This document shows, one piece after another, positions 1 through 11,040 of a stretch of 64,000 nt of DNA; position 1 is the first letter of the stretch, and every line of letters begins with the position of its first letter. A program made the translations under genes and the position numbers. The notes under the pieces are model-generated. The model worked only from the letters and a program-made list of their open reading frames with translations, was not told where the DNA came from and did no database searches. The stretch is taken from NCBI RefSeq assembly GCF_033568475.1, contig NC_133123.1, positions 18,214,622 to 18,278,621 on the forward strand. Direction: 5' to 3'. This DNA is from Henckelia pumila (taxonomy: Eukaryota > Streptophyta > Magnoliopsida > Lamiales > Gesneriaceae).

Positions 1-2
1 CG

Positions 3-3000
3 ATGACGAGAGGAAGATTGACGGAGCGTGACTCCAGTGGGAGCCACAGATATGGTAGATCCAAGTCAAGAAGTAAGAAGAAGAATATTTACTGCTTTAA
101 ATGTGGCGGTAAAGGGCACTTCAAGAGAGAGTGTACAAAGAGCATCGATAAAGGATCTCAAGGAAATGTGTCCAGTACTTCAGGCGGTGGTGAAATATTA
201 TTCAGCGAAGCAGCAACGGTTGCGGAAGGCAGACAAAAATTTTGTGATGCATGGATTATGGATTCAGGAGCGACGTGGCATATGACGTCAAGGAGAGAAT
301 GGTTCGATCAGTATGAACCAGTCTCAGGAGGATCTGTATTCAAGGGAAATGATCATGCCTTGGAAATCGCTGGGGTCGGTACCATTAAAATTAAAATGTT
401 TGATGGTACTATTCGCACCATACAGGAGGTACGACATGTGAAGGACCTGACAAAGAATCTTTTGTCTTTGGGGCAATTGGATGATATTGGGTGCAAAACC
501 CGTATCGAGAAAGAGATCATGAAAATTGTGAAAGGCGCGCTTGTGGTTATGAAGGCAGAAAAGGTTGCTGCAAATCTGTATGTATTGTTGGGAGAAACAC
601 ACAAAGAGGCGGAACTAGCTGTTGTATCAATTGGTTCGGGAGAAGAATCAACAGTGTTGTGGCATAGAAAGCTTGGACATATGTCAGAACGAGGAATGAA
701 GATTCTCTCTGAACGGAAGCTGTTGCCAGGGCTTACAAAAGTGGCTCTACCCTTTTGTGAGCATTGTGTTACCAGTAAACAACACAGATTGAAGTTTGGC
801 ACGTCTACTGCCAAGAGCAAAGGAATATTGGAGCTGATTCATTCTGATGTTTGGCAAGCACCGATGGTATCCCTAGGAGGAGAGAGATACTTTGTCTTGT
901 TTATTGATGATTTCTCTAGGAGATGTTGGGTGCATCCAATTAAGAAGAAGTCAGATGTTTTCGAAGTCTTCAAAGTTTTCAAAGCGCGGGTTGAACTTGA
1001 TTCTGATAAGAAAATCAAGTGTTTGAGGACTGACAATGGAGGAGAATATACCAGTGATGAATTTGATGCATTCTGTCAGCATGAGGGCATCAAAAGACAA
1101 TTCACGATGGCTTACACGCCTCAACAGAATGGAGTAGCAGAGCAGATGAACAGAACTTTGTTGGACAGAACAAGGGTCATGTTGAGTACTGCAGGTCTAA
1201 CAAAGTCATTTTGGGTAGAAGCAGTCAAAACCGCTTCTTATATCATCAATCGTTCTCCTTCAGTGGCGATTGATTTGAAGACTCCAATGGAGGTGTGGAC
1301 TGGAAAGCCAGCTGATTATTCTCGGTTACAGACATTTGGAAGTCCGGTGTACGTGTTGTACAATGAACAAGAAAGATCAAAGTTGGATTCCAAATCCAGA
1401 AAGTGTATCTTCTTGGGCTATGCTGATGGAGTAAAGGGGTTTCGCTTGTGGGATCCTACTGTCCACAAGCTTATCATCAGCAGAGATGTTATCTTCGAGG
1501 AAGATAAAGTGAAGGGAGACAAAGACACACTGAATTTAGAAACTTCTATCATTCAGGTGGAAAATAAGACAGACGAAGATCAAGTTTCTTGTGAAGCAGT
1601 ACCAGAGCACGAAGAACAAGAACCAGTTGAGTCAGAGGTTTCCAAAGTGAGGCAGTCAACTTGAGAGAGAAGACCACCAGGATGGATTTCAGATTATGTC
1701 ATTGAAAGCAACATTGCATATTTTCTATTAACAGAGGATGGTGAGCCATCGATTTTCCATGAGGCTAGTCAAAGCTCGGATGTATCCCTGTGGATGACAG
1801 CGATGCAGGAAGAATTGGAAGCATTGGACAAAAACAAAACATGGGATCTTGTTACACTACCACGAGGGAGGAAAGCTATCGGTAACAGATGAGTCTATAA
1901 GATCAAGCGTGATGGCAATAACCAAGTGGAGCGGTATCGTGCGAGATTGGTTGTCAAAGGGTACACTCAGAAAGAAGGTATTGACTTCAATGAGATATTT
2001 TCTCCTGTGGTTCGACTTTCAACAGTCAGGGTAGTATTGGCATTGTGTGCAGTGTTTGAACTACATCTAGAACAACTAGATGTGAAAATGGCATTTCTTC
2101 ATGGCGATCTTGAAGAAAAAATCTATATGCTCCAGCCAGAAGGTTTTGCAGAAAAAGGCAAAGAGAACTTGGTTTGCAGGTTGAATAAATCTCTGTACGG
2201 TCTCAAACAGGCGCCGAGTTGTTGGTACAAGAGATTTGATTCCTATATCATGAGCCTTGGGTACAACAGACTCAGTGCAGACCCTTGTACGTATTTCAAG
2301 AGGTCTGGTGATGATGATTATATCATTTTGCTGTTGTACGTGGACGACATGTTGGTAGCAGGCCCCAACAAAGATCGGGTCCAAGAATTGAAGGCACAGT
2401 TGGCTAGAGAATTTGATATGAAAGACTTGGGACCAGCAAACAAGATTCTAGGGATGCAAGTTCACCGAGACAGAAGCAATAGGAAGATTTGGCTTTCTCA
2501 GAAAAATTATTTGAAGAAAGTCTTGCAACGCTTCAACATGCAAGATAGTAAGCCAGTTTCAACCCCTCTTCCTATTAACTTCAAGTTATTTTCTGAGATG
2601 TGTCCTAGCAGTGAAGCAGAGAGGATGGATATGTCTCGAGTACCGTATGCATCAGCAGTGGGAAGTTTAATGTTCGCTATGATTTGTACTAGACCAGAAA
2701 TTGCACAAGCAGTGGGAGCTGTCAGTCGGTATATGGCAAATCCTGGACAAGAGCATTGGTATATGGCAAATCCTGGACAAGAGCATTGGAGCACGGTTAA
2801 GAGGATTCTTAGATACATTAAGGGTACCTCGAATGCTGCATTATGTTTTGGAGGATCAGATTTTACACTCAGGTGCTATGTGGATTCAGATTATGTAGGT
2901 GATCCAGATAAAAGAAAATCTAATACTAGTTATGTGTTTACAGTTGCAGGAGGTGCAGTCATCTGGGTTTCAAAACTACAAACAGTTGTGGCATTATCTA

Positions 3001-3332
3001 CAACGGAGGCAGAATACATGGCAGCTACTCAAGCTTGCAAGGAGGCAATATGGATTAAAAGGTTATTGGAGGAGCTTGGGCACAAACAAGAAAAGATTCC
3101 TTTGTTTTGTGACAGTCAAAGTGTCTTGCACATTGCAAGGAACCCAGCCTTTCATTCCAGGATTAAACACATTGGAGTTCAATTTCACTTTGTACGAGAA
3201 GTAGTAGAGGAAGGAAGTGTGGATATGCAGAAGATCCATACGAAGGATAACATATCTGATTTTCTGACCAAGCCAGTGAACACAGATAAGTTTGAGTGGT
3301 GTAGATCCTTAAGTGGCCTAGCAGAAACGTAA
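3..3332 (+). pseudogene. Ty1/copia gag-pol polyprotein, 5'-truncated by window edge, two in-frame stops
   Basis: Copia polyprotein (nucleocapsid, protease, integrase, reverse transcriptase, RNase H) that would copy and integrate the element. Visible in order: a CCHC zinc knuckle (CFKCGGKGHFKREC, about residues 31-44 of the first open segment), protease D-S-G-A (residue 87), the GAG-pre-integrase LWHRKLGHM motif, the integrase core with NGVAEQMNRTL, reverse transcriptase with KGYTQKEG and YVDDMLVAG, and RNase H with STTEAEY. Two TGA codons interrupt one continuous frame, at 1662-1664 and 1889-1891, so only fragments can be made. An in-frame 30-bp duplication lies in the region before RNase H. 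The order INT-RT-RNase H and the Tnt1-like motifs place it in copia. The start of gag and the 5' LTR lie outside the window. Confidence 0.93.
2730..2789 (+). repeat. 30-bp in-frame tandem duplication inside copia pol
   Basis: Two adjacent perfect 30-bp copies encode YMANPGQEHW twice. Related polyproteins have a single such segment (YQSNPGQMHW in the element at 40883-44797). The duplication keeps the frame. Confidence 0.93.
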
Positions 3333-3407
3333 GCAGCAGGAATGACAAGATTGAAAGGATGTGTGGAGATGTGTTTGATTCTCAATCAAATCTCCAAGTG
3401 GGAGAAA

Positions 3408-3840
3408 TGTTGAACAAGTTGGACCATGCATTCAATAATGGTAGGTGGGAAAATAAATGTCAAAAATGGTGGCAGATTTATTGAACGAAGAAAACGCGTG
3501 AATTTATTCTCGTTCAGACAGAGCTCCGCACCTATAAATAGATGCATCGTTCATAGGTTTCAGTATCCCACACCTCGAGCAATTCTTTAGTTCTCGAGTG
3601 TTTTTCTTCTCTTCAGTATATTTCTATATATATTTGTGAGATAGGTTTTCTCCTGTATTAAGAGAGTGAGTGTCTCTTTGAAAACACAGAGAGAGGTTGT
3701 AATTCTCCAAATATTATAGTGGAATCTTTTGGTCTTGCCCGTGGTTTTTACCCTAATAATTTTTGGGGGTTTTCCACGTAAATCTTGTTGTCTATTTTAT
3801 TCTTCAATTTCCATAGTTTCTATCTCGTAATGCCGCACCT
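3408..3840 (+). mobile_element. 3' LTR of the copia element
   Basis: A purine tract (AAGTGGGAGAAA, 3396-3407) ends directly before TGTTGAAC, the usual polypurine-tract/LTR junction, 75 bp after the pol stop. A TATA box (TATAAATA, 3533-3540) lies inside. The right end is not certain, because the 5' LTR is outside the window and cannot be compared; a CA at 3836-3837 or a point shortly after is likely. Confidence 0.72.
3533..3540 (+). promoter_or_regulatory. TATA box in copia 3' LTR
   Basis: TATAAATA about 125 bp into the LTR, flanked by GC-richer sequence, where the U3 promoter of a plant LTR is expected. Confidence 0.55.
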
Positions 3841-4954
3841 GGGACCAAAAGATATTGCATTCTCGAATTGTAACAAAAAATTGTGAAGAGTTGTTTTCTT
3901 TATGAATGTTTCATTTCCCGTTATTGGTTCCAAAGATACTTTATTATTCTCAATTTATTTATTAATATTATTTTTTATTGTGTTATTTGTAACATGATTG
4001 GAGCTTTGATTTTTTCATTCTATATTTTTCGTTGGTTACTGACATTGTAACTTCAACCGTTGTTCAATATAGAAGATATGTTTGGTCATTTGATCTTTTC
4101 CTTAAATGGACAGGCCTTTTGAGCTTGTGTTTGTACTTTGAATTTCTGGAGCATATATTTGGATATTGTTCCAATCCAAGTCCTTATCATAGTCGAACCT
4201 AGTGTATTAAAAAAAATTACAAATGAGGAACTTTATTTTTCTTTCGATAATTATGAGTGAGGACATTTTCTCTTACAGTCGTGTCATTCTAGTTGACATT
4301 GTTCGATAATCTTTGTGCCCATTAGCTTCTAAAGATCTTAAAAGCCATTTTTATTTTACACACCTTTGGGGTTGGTCAAGTGCTGCAACATTGGGTACCT
4401 AACATTATAATAAAATAGGATCATTGTGTCAAATGGATGAACTGGAAGCAATAAGCATGAGAAAGAGATTTGGTTTCCACAAACTGTTTTTGTTCTGTAG
4501 TCTTGACTACATCTTGCTCAATCATTCATTTTTTGAACACATTTGAAAATTTCTCTCTGGACTTAATTTGGAGATTTCATTGCATTTTGGTCAAAACATA
4601 ATAAATTTTGCTTAATGGTACATCTTTACTCTTTATTGAAAGACATGGATTGTTTTTGTCTCCATTTCTCCTTGTATAGATGCACAACTCATGGCCGGGG
4701 ATTTTTTTCTTGTTCTTCCTGATTGTGGCATGTTGTTTTGGAGAAGGTATCTTATAACCTGCCAACTTGTTTATAACGACTTGTTCTGAGGCTTGAGAAA
4801 ATTTCTTCCAATTCTTTTAGTATATATTTTTGGATCATCAATTACAGGGTAATGCAAAAATGATTATTTGAGGGTGGCTGCTCCCTACTGACTGTTATTT
4901 TTTTGTCGAAAGGAGTAGCCAGCATTGTAATAGTTATTTTTTTTCCCTTCGGCA
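3841..4954. other. AT-rich intergenic or intronic sequence
   Basis: No coding region or repeat boundary that I recognise. The right end (a T-run followed by CTTCGGCAG) looks like an intron 3' splice site leading into the pseudogene at about 4955, so part of this stretch may be a former intron. Confidence 0.4.
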
Positions 4955-5905
4955 GATTTTCTCGTAGAAGATGAATCAAGGAATTCTGAATTTGAGAAAG
5001 AACTCGAGAAAAGAACAAGAAGGAAAGGTAAGGTTCCAGTGACAGGGGTAAACATCATGATGCCTTTAAAGATGGTGAGGAGAGAGGATTCACATCAAGA
5101 AGTGACCGTGCGAAGGATGTGAAATATAAGGATGACAGGTACAAGGATGAAATTTATGCAGATAAACATCATGAAGATGACCACAAAGATGATAGGAAAA
5201 GGGATGAAAAATACCACAAAAAACCAACAAAGATGATAAATATCGGGATGACAAGCATGAATAGATGGTAAGAAAGAAGCCAGGCATAGATAAGATAGAC
5301 ATCGTGAGGATGATGATGGAGAAAACAAGATTAAAGATGAAAGGCACCGTAAAGAAGGAGAGAGAGATACCAAGTGAAGATATGACAAGTATAGTGAGGG
5401 AAGAGTCACCGAGAAGATGTTGAAAGAGAGGGTCGACATAACAATAGTAAGCAAGTTAGTGATTTTGATAGGGGGAAGAGTCTTAGAGAATCAAAGTACA
5501 GGGAAGAAAGAGCCAATAGGGATCGTCCAGTTGATAAATCTGACCTTAGGCAGCCAATAGATAATAGTCATGTTGTTGATTATGATTCTAGAAAATCAAG
5601 TGCATACAATTGTAATCCAACCCCATGATGAACGAACGACAAAGAACAGAGATGATCAAGGAATGAGAAGGCCTAATGAAAAGGGGGATTATAACAATAT
5701 TAGATCTCAAACTACCAATGGTCAAATATTCGATGCTGAAAAAGGTGTAAGTGGTGCAAGAATATATTCAACCCTTAATAAGGGGCGGTCTACATCTACG
5801 AATGTTGATGTAGAGATTAATTCCAGCCATAGTAGATGACGCAGTTCACCAAGCTCAAGTTCTCTACCTCCAAGGGACCGCTACAATTATGCACAACAAC
5901 TTTTT
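4955..5905 (+). pseudogene. Broken gene for a highly charged K/D/R/E-rich nuclear-type protein
   Basis: Once frameshifts are allowed, the plus strand reads as a strongly charged low-complexity protein: short runs such as SRSDRAKDVKYKDDRYKDE, KHHEDDHKDDRKRDEKYH and SRKSSAYN, ending in a serine-rich RSSPSSSSLPPRDRYN segment. This composition is typical of plant RNA-processing or splicing-associated proteins. At least three frame changes and several stops (for example the TAG ending DKHE near 5263 and TGA TGA near 5626) prevent one product. A splice-acceptor-like site at the left edge suggests a genomic fragment rather than a processed copy. I cannot name the parent gene. Minus-strand open frames here are shadows of the biased composition. 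Confidence 0.5.
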
Positions 5906-6239
5906 GAAGAATATTTTTGGCTAAATTTTTCAGCCATGATGACAAAACTTTGAACGAGTAATAACCATGAATCATTCTAATGATTTATTTATACTTTAAT
6001 AATGTAACATGTCTGTTATCTTGAATGGAGTGGATTATAATGTTTGTTGTCCTCTGTGAATGAGGTAGGATGCTGGCAGTAGAAGTCGCTGCCTTTGAAA
6101 TTTTTGAGTTGCATGATATAGTTAGTGATCGAGTTAATTCTTTGATTAAAAACACGAGGATAATCATAAGTTAATAAATAAAAGAAATTTATTTAGATCG
6201 ACATGCCAAATATGTTTCCACAATTTAACTATTACATTT
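5906..6239. other. Short intergenic gap between pseudogene and gypsy remnant
   Basis: AT-rich. A stretch at about 6062-6170 reads AVEVAAFEIFELHDIVSDRV on the plus strand and might be a further exon remnant of the preceding pseudogene, but I do not recognise it. Confidence 0.3.
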
Positions 6240-8215
6240 AAAAAAATATATTGATCAGCGCTTTGGTATTCTTATTCCTTTCTGTACTGATGATCTTGCA
6301 GTACATTGAAATTCTTCTTATTGTGATTTGAGGTATTTTCTTGTTCAGAAGAATCACTTTTAGCATGAGCATCGAAACAACTGAAGATGCTCGAGACTCA
6401 ATGTCTGATTCTGGATTTTGAGCTCGCAGCGATCTTATTGATTGGAAGATCTGGCTTTGATCTTTTTCTTCTTATGCAAAGATTCCCGTAATATTCCTGA
6501 TTTTAGAAGTTGTAGTACTGATTTCACCGTATAGACTGAGTATGATAAAGAGAAGATGATTAGAGATACTAAGGAATTTCATATTGGAAATCCTTTTTAA
6601 CCGGAGAGATTGTGTGCAGCGGGGGATACTCTAAGCCGTTATATCTGTTTTTATTTTATCTACTATTGGCACTTCCGGTTTAGAAATTGAAGCAGATAGG
6701 AGTTCTATCAGCCCTTTGGCTTTCAAGCCGAATTAGAATTGTTTGAGAAGATCAAGATCGATCAGAGATTTGATTCGATTTTTTATCAGTATTCGTTGAA
6801 GAAAGGTCAGAACTGAACCAGTCTGAGATTCAGAGTCAGTTTTGGTATTAGTAGATGAAGAACAGTGTTAGAGGTATGTTTTTCCGATGTTTTGAACTGT
6901 ATGCAGTTGATAGCAGAGAGAGAACGACCCGACGGTTTGTTATACAGTTTATTCTGTTTAAGACTAACCAATTGATGAAAGCTGCTTCTGTATTCCATAC
7001 AGAATGATTCTCAGACTTAATCAGATGACGGATATTCCGTCAGAATTTTGTCAAATTGTTTGATTGTCAGATTTGGGCATTTCAGTCGGAGATCTTGATA
7101 TACCCTATCTTGGTATATTCTTCGAAGAGGATTTTGTTATTAGATTGCAGCCGAGTACTTTTGTTATCCTCAGAACGACGGACATTCAGAACAGACGTTT
7201 TGTATTAGAGGCTTTGCCGAGCTGTAGTGCTAGGCTAACCCAATATCTGTGTAGCCTGATTTGGGCTAGGTGAGGGTGAGCGGTCCATGCCATCTCTTAA
7301 GCTCAATTATTACCAAACTTGGTAATTCATGGTACCTAGCCTGAAAGTCCATGGTTCGTAAAAAAGGAAGATATGAAACTCCCTGACTCCGAGAGGAGAA
7401 AATCTGGAGTTCGGTGCTTGATCTTGCACTAGCTGACCCGTGTCGCTAACTCCTATGGAGTTTTGTACAACGACAGCTATCAGATGATTATCTGGATGTC
7501 ATATTTTGATGAGTTGTACGAGCAGAATCGAAAACCTCTTTGTTTGGGATGATCCTTTTCGGAATCACCTGTTTTGGGACCAGATTTGTTTCGAGGTTTA
7601 TTGAGCAGATGATGATTATCTGGCGCGAATGAAGACGGCTTGGACTAGACAGTTGAAGTATACGAATGTTAGATGCAGAATTTTGTATTTGAATCGGAAA
7701 GATCGAATATTTTTGAAGAAAGATTTATCAGAGAGGAGAAGAGAGAGAGACAGTCTCTGAGATTGTTTGAATCTCACCAGAGTCTGAAGATGATAGGCGA
7801 TTTTGCCTACAAGCTTGTTTGGTTACGTCTCCTTCTGGTTTTAACGAAGTGATTTTCCGTCTTTTGATGCGGATTATCACCAGATTCTCGTTGTTGAATT
7901 ACCATACCATAATTTTCCTTGCTTTCAGCTGATGGTACCAGTTTTGTTGATATGATGAATTTCCTGAGACGACTGATTCAGAGTATGACCGAACAGAGAA
8001 GAAGCTCCAAAACAAACCGATTCAGTGTAACAGTGCAGTTGAGCCGTTTCGGATTTGAAGAAGAGATTGTTGAGACAGAGTTCGATTTGGAGACAGCATT
8101 TTTTGGACATGCTCTGAGAGATGAATTCTCTTGTTGTTTTGGGTTTATCCCTTAGCTTTTAAGATTGAACAGTATTCGATTTCAAGGACGAAATCTCTTC
8201 TTAGAGAGGGATAAT
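6240..8215 (+). pseudogene. Element A: heavily decayed Ty3/gypsy chromovirus pol (RNase H to C-terminus)
   Basis: No long frame survives, but the order of traces matches the gypsy pol at 51702-56255. RNase H: SKQLKMLETQC...LDFELAAIL near 6370-6450, against SRQLKPHE...DLELAAIV. Integrase: YPQNDGHSEQT near 7165-7200, against YHPQADGQSERT. Next YNDSYQ...FDELYEQNRKPL near 7460-7540, and SPVLGPDLF near 7570-7600. The C-terminal region at about 7950-8105 aligns with the chromodomain-like tail. About 180 bp with no pol similarity separates the two integrase traces (roughly 7225-7400). The remnant ends in a purine tract before the LTR start at 8216. Everything upstream of RNase H is missing, so the element is 5'-truncated. 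It is far older than the other elements here. Confidence 0.7.
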
Positions 8216-9484
8216 TGTAACGCCCCGATTTTATCTTAATTGAGTTTATTTGAGATAATCAGAGTTTCCAGAGTTCAAGAGCCGACTTGATTTTGATCAG
8301 GGTCTATTGTTGCGTATTTTTGTGTCCGCAAGTGCACGGTGTCAAGTTTTAATATATGATGAGTAGAGTATCGTTCCCACGAGGATTGAAAATTTATATT
8401 CACACCAAGTCCTGTAATTAAAATAATCTCAACTTTGTTTAGAAAATCAAAGTTTAAATTTAATAAACTAAAATAAAATAAAATAAAGAATCCAGAATTT
8501 GAAGGATGACTTTGGGTACACGATCTGAGATGGGTTCTAGATACAAGATATCACTCGATTTTCATTCATGTAAATCATATCAATTGATTATATCATCTAT
8601 TCCAATTTATAGGCAAGAACACTTAATTGTTATTTATTGCCTCTCTCAAGTGCCGAGTAAAATGTTATTATTCCAATGCTAATTTAGATATCCCTATCAG
8701 AAATCAAACAAAAAAATAATTTAATCAAGTTCTATGCTTCTCTTTCAATGACCTCAAAGGAACTTGTAAGCCTCTCGAACTCTACAAAAACCCTAGGTTG
8801 TGTTTTCATATGATCCTATTCAAAATCGCCTCTCTCGAGTACCAGATTTCAAATAAATATAACAATTCAATTATTGATAAAGTAATTGAAAGATAATCAA
8901 AGCAGGAATAAACAAATAAATTGTTAAGAACAAATAATATTAGGCAAAATAATAGTCAAAACATGAAACTCCAATCAAGATCCGTCAATCCATAGAAACA
9001 ACTAATAAGTTTATAATGAAATAATTAAACACATAGACATATTCAAAATTCTCATAATAAATTAAGGCAGATAATAAAAATCACAGTCTGTCCCCAGATG
9101 AATTTTCTCTGTCGTGTGATTCGATTATCCCTTGTCGTTCGCTCCCAAGTCTCAAATCTATGTCCCAAGCCTACTTGAATGCGTAGTTGTGTGTGGTTCT
9201 CTTGTTTGGGTGCCGCTTATTCTCCTCTCGATTATCTCCAAAACATGTGGCTGATTTGTGCGGCCCTCTTGTGTGATGCGTGTGTCTCTTCCTCTCTTCT
9301 AGGTCCGATTATTCTCTTTTATATGTCCTTGAAGCCCGTCGAATAAAGCCCATGAAATCGAGACTTTTAGGATTTCAAAACTATGTTGGTTTTTCGTACA
9401 GACGGCGCTGGAGCTCTAATATCGGGCGCTGGGGCACTGATCGGCATAAAAAATTCTCGGAAAAAAAAATTCGGGCGCTGGAGC

Positions 9485-10939
9485 TGTAGTGACCCTGCAT
9501 GGTATCACCTACTAACTGGCAACTAATAGCATGCATTAACTTAATACAGCAAAATAACTTAACAGAGTAAGACATGCGGAAACAAAACCATAATTTACAT
9601 ATCAACTTAGTAACATAATCCAGACTTAAATCTGTAGTGATACAACCAAATCGAAATCTTAAACAGTAAATATTATACAGCTATATCGAATCCTGCTGTA
9701 TAATAAAATCCTCAAGGCTCCTGCTCCCTAATCCTGCCTTGAACTACCAGCTCCGTCCATCCTGCGACCTGCCCCATGGAATAGGGTGTCCAAGATAACA
9801 ACTAGGACGTGAGCGCTACGCCCAATACATAGACATGAGTAAACATATGTATATAATGCATGCTACATGATGACTGGTAAAAGATCATCTGAAAAATCAT
9901 GCTCAGAACCGGCGCCATATGAGTGCTGCCACCGCACGGATCAACCTCTGGGTGCAACCACACTCGTCTAGTACACCAGAGTAGACAGACATAAATGCCC
10001 CCGCCGTCGCGGTACTCTCAGTGACAGACTATCGAGTATAGAGCTGAGCGGCTCTATAATCAGGTATAACAAGGTATAGGCTCAACGTGTATATGCACAT
10101 GACATATGAGTATAGAAAACGGTAAATCATACATCATGCCATATAATAATGCCAAATAAATGCAACATATAACATGTATACTCGCTGGCAATCTCAGTCA
10201 ATGTGTACGTACCTCTAGGCTAGTTCAAGTATAATAGTATCCTAGGTTCCAAGCCTATATTCAAAAGTTCACCGTATCACTACATAAATTCTATAAGCCT
10301 TAACTAAGCTAATAAGTACTCCCAAAACTTAAATAGATTCCCGGACCATACCTTCGTCCATCGATAGCCCTTTGAAGTCGCTAGTCCCGGATGACTATAA
10401 CCACACCTTGGTTATTCCAGAACCTCTATTATAACCGATAGGGCCCTCAAGTGTATATCTCACACTATATAACTGAAGAAGGAAACTCGGGAATTCGTAA
10501 TTGAAAATGAACTCTGAACGGCCCTATTTATAGCCAAATTTCTCGGCCAGGATCGGAACTTCCGATTTCGGGATCGGAGCTTCCGATCCAGCTCATTGCG
10601 TGCATGTCTGCCACGCCAGGATCGGAACTTCCGATCTACGATCGGAGCTTCCGATCTGCTCTATGACCGACACTTGTCAAAACTCGCGACTGAGTCATCG
10701 ATCATTTTTTACAGCTGGGGATCGGAACTTCCGTTCCAGGATCGGAGCTTCCGTTCCGATCGGAGCTTACTATCCGGGATCGGAGCTTACTATCCGGGAT
10801 CGGAGCTTACTATCCGGCCCAAAATGAAAAAGCCCAAATTTTACTTCTGAAGTCCAATAACACTCCGAAATTGGTTAAATACCAACCCTTAATCATGTTT
10901 AACATATTATTATCTTAAAATGGTATCTGGGTTACTACA
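9485..10939 (-). mobile_element. Element C left (3') LTR
   Basis: 1455 bp. It is 40 bp longer than its partner because the 20-bp unit at 10758-10817 is present three times instead of once. Confidence 0.95.
10551..10817 (-). repeat. Palindrome array in element C 3' LTR
   Basis: Repeated GATCGGA-(1-3 nt)-TCCGATC inverted repeats, for example GATCGGAACTTCCGAT and GATCGGAGCTTCCGATC, followed by three exact 20-bp units (10758-10777, 10778-10797, 10798-10817). On the transcribed strand the array lies just upstream of the TATA box at about 10524-10533. Confidence 0.9.
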
Positions 10940-11040
10940 TTCTCCCCACCTTTAGATATTTCGTCCGCGAAATAACATCTAAAGATAAATCAAGATAACA
11001 ATATGAAACATCAAACCATGTCTTATTACAACAACGGTAA

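Noticed and set aside
5095..5454. 119-codon minus-strand frame rich in Ser, Leu and His
   Set aside because: Antisense shadow of the K/D/R/E-rich pseudogene; the composition is explained by the plus strand.
10596..10850. Overlapping 75-84-codon frames repeated at 16736-17018
   Set aside because: They lie across the palindrome array of element C's LTRs and repeat its motif (RNFRS, GASD); not genes.
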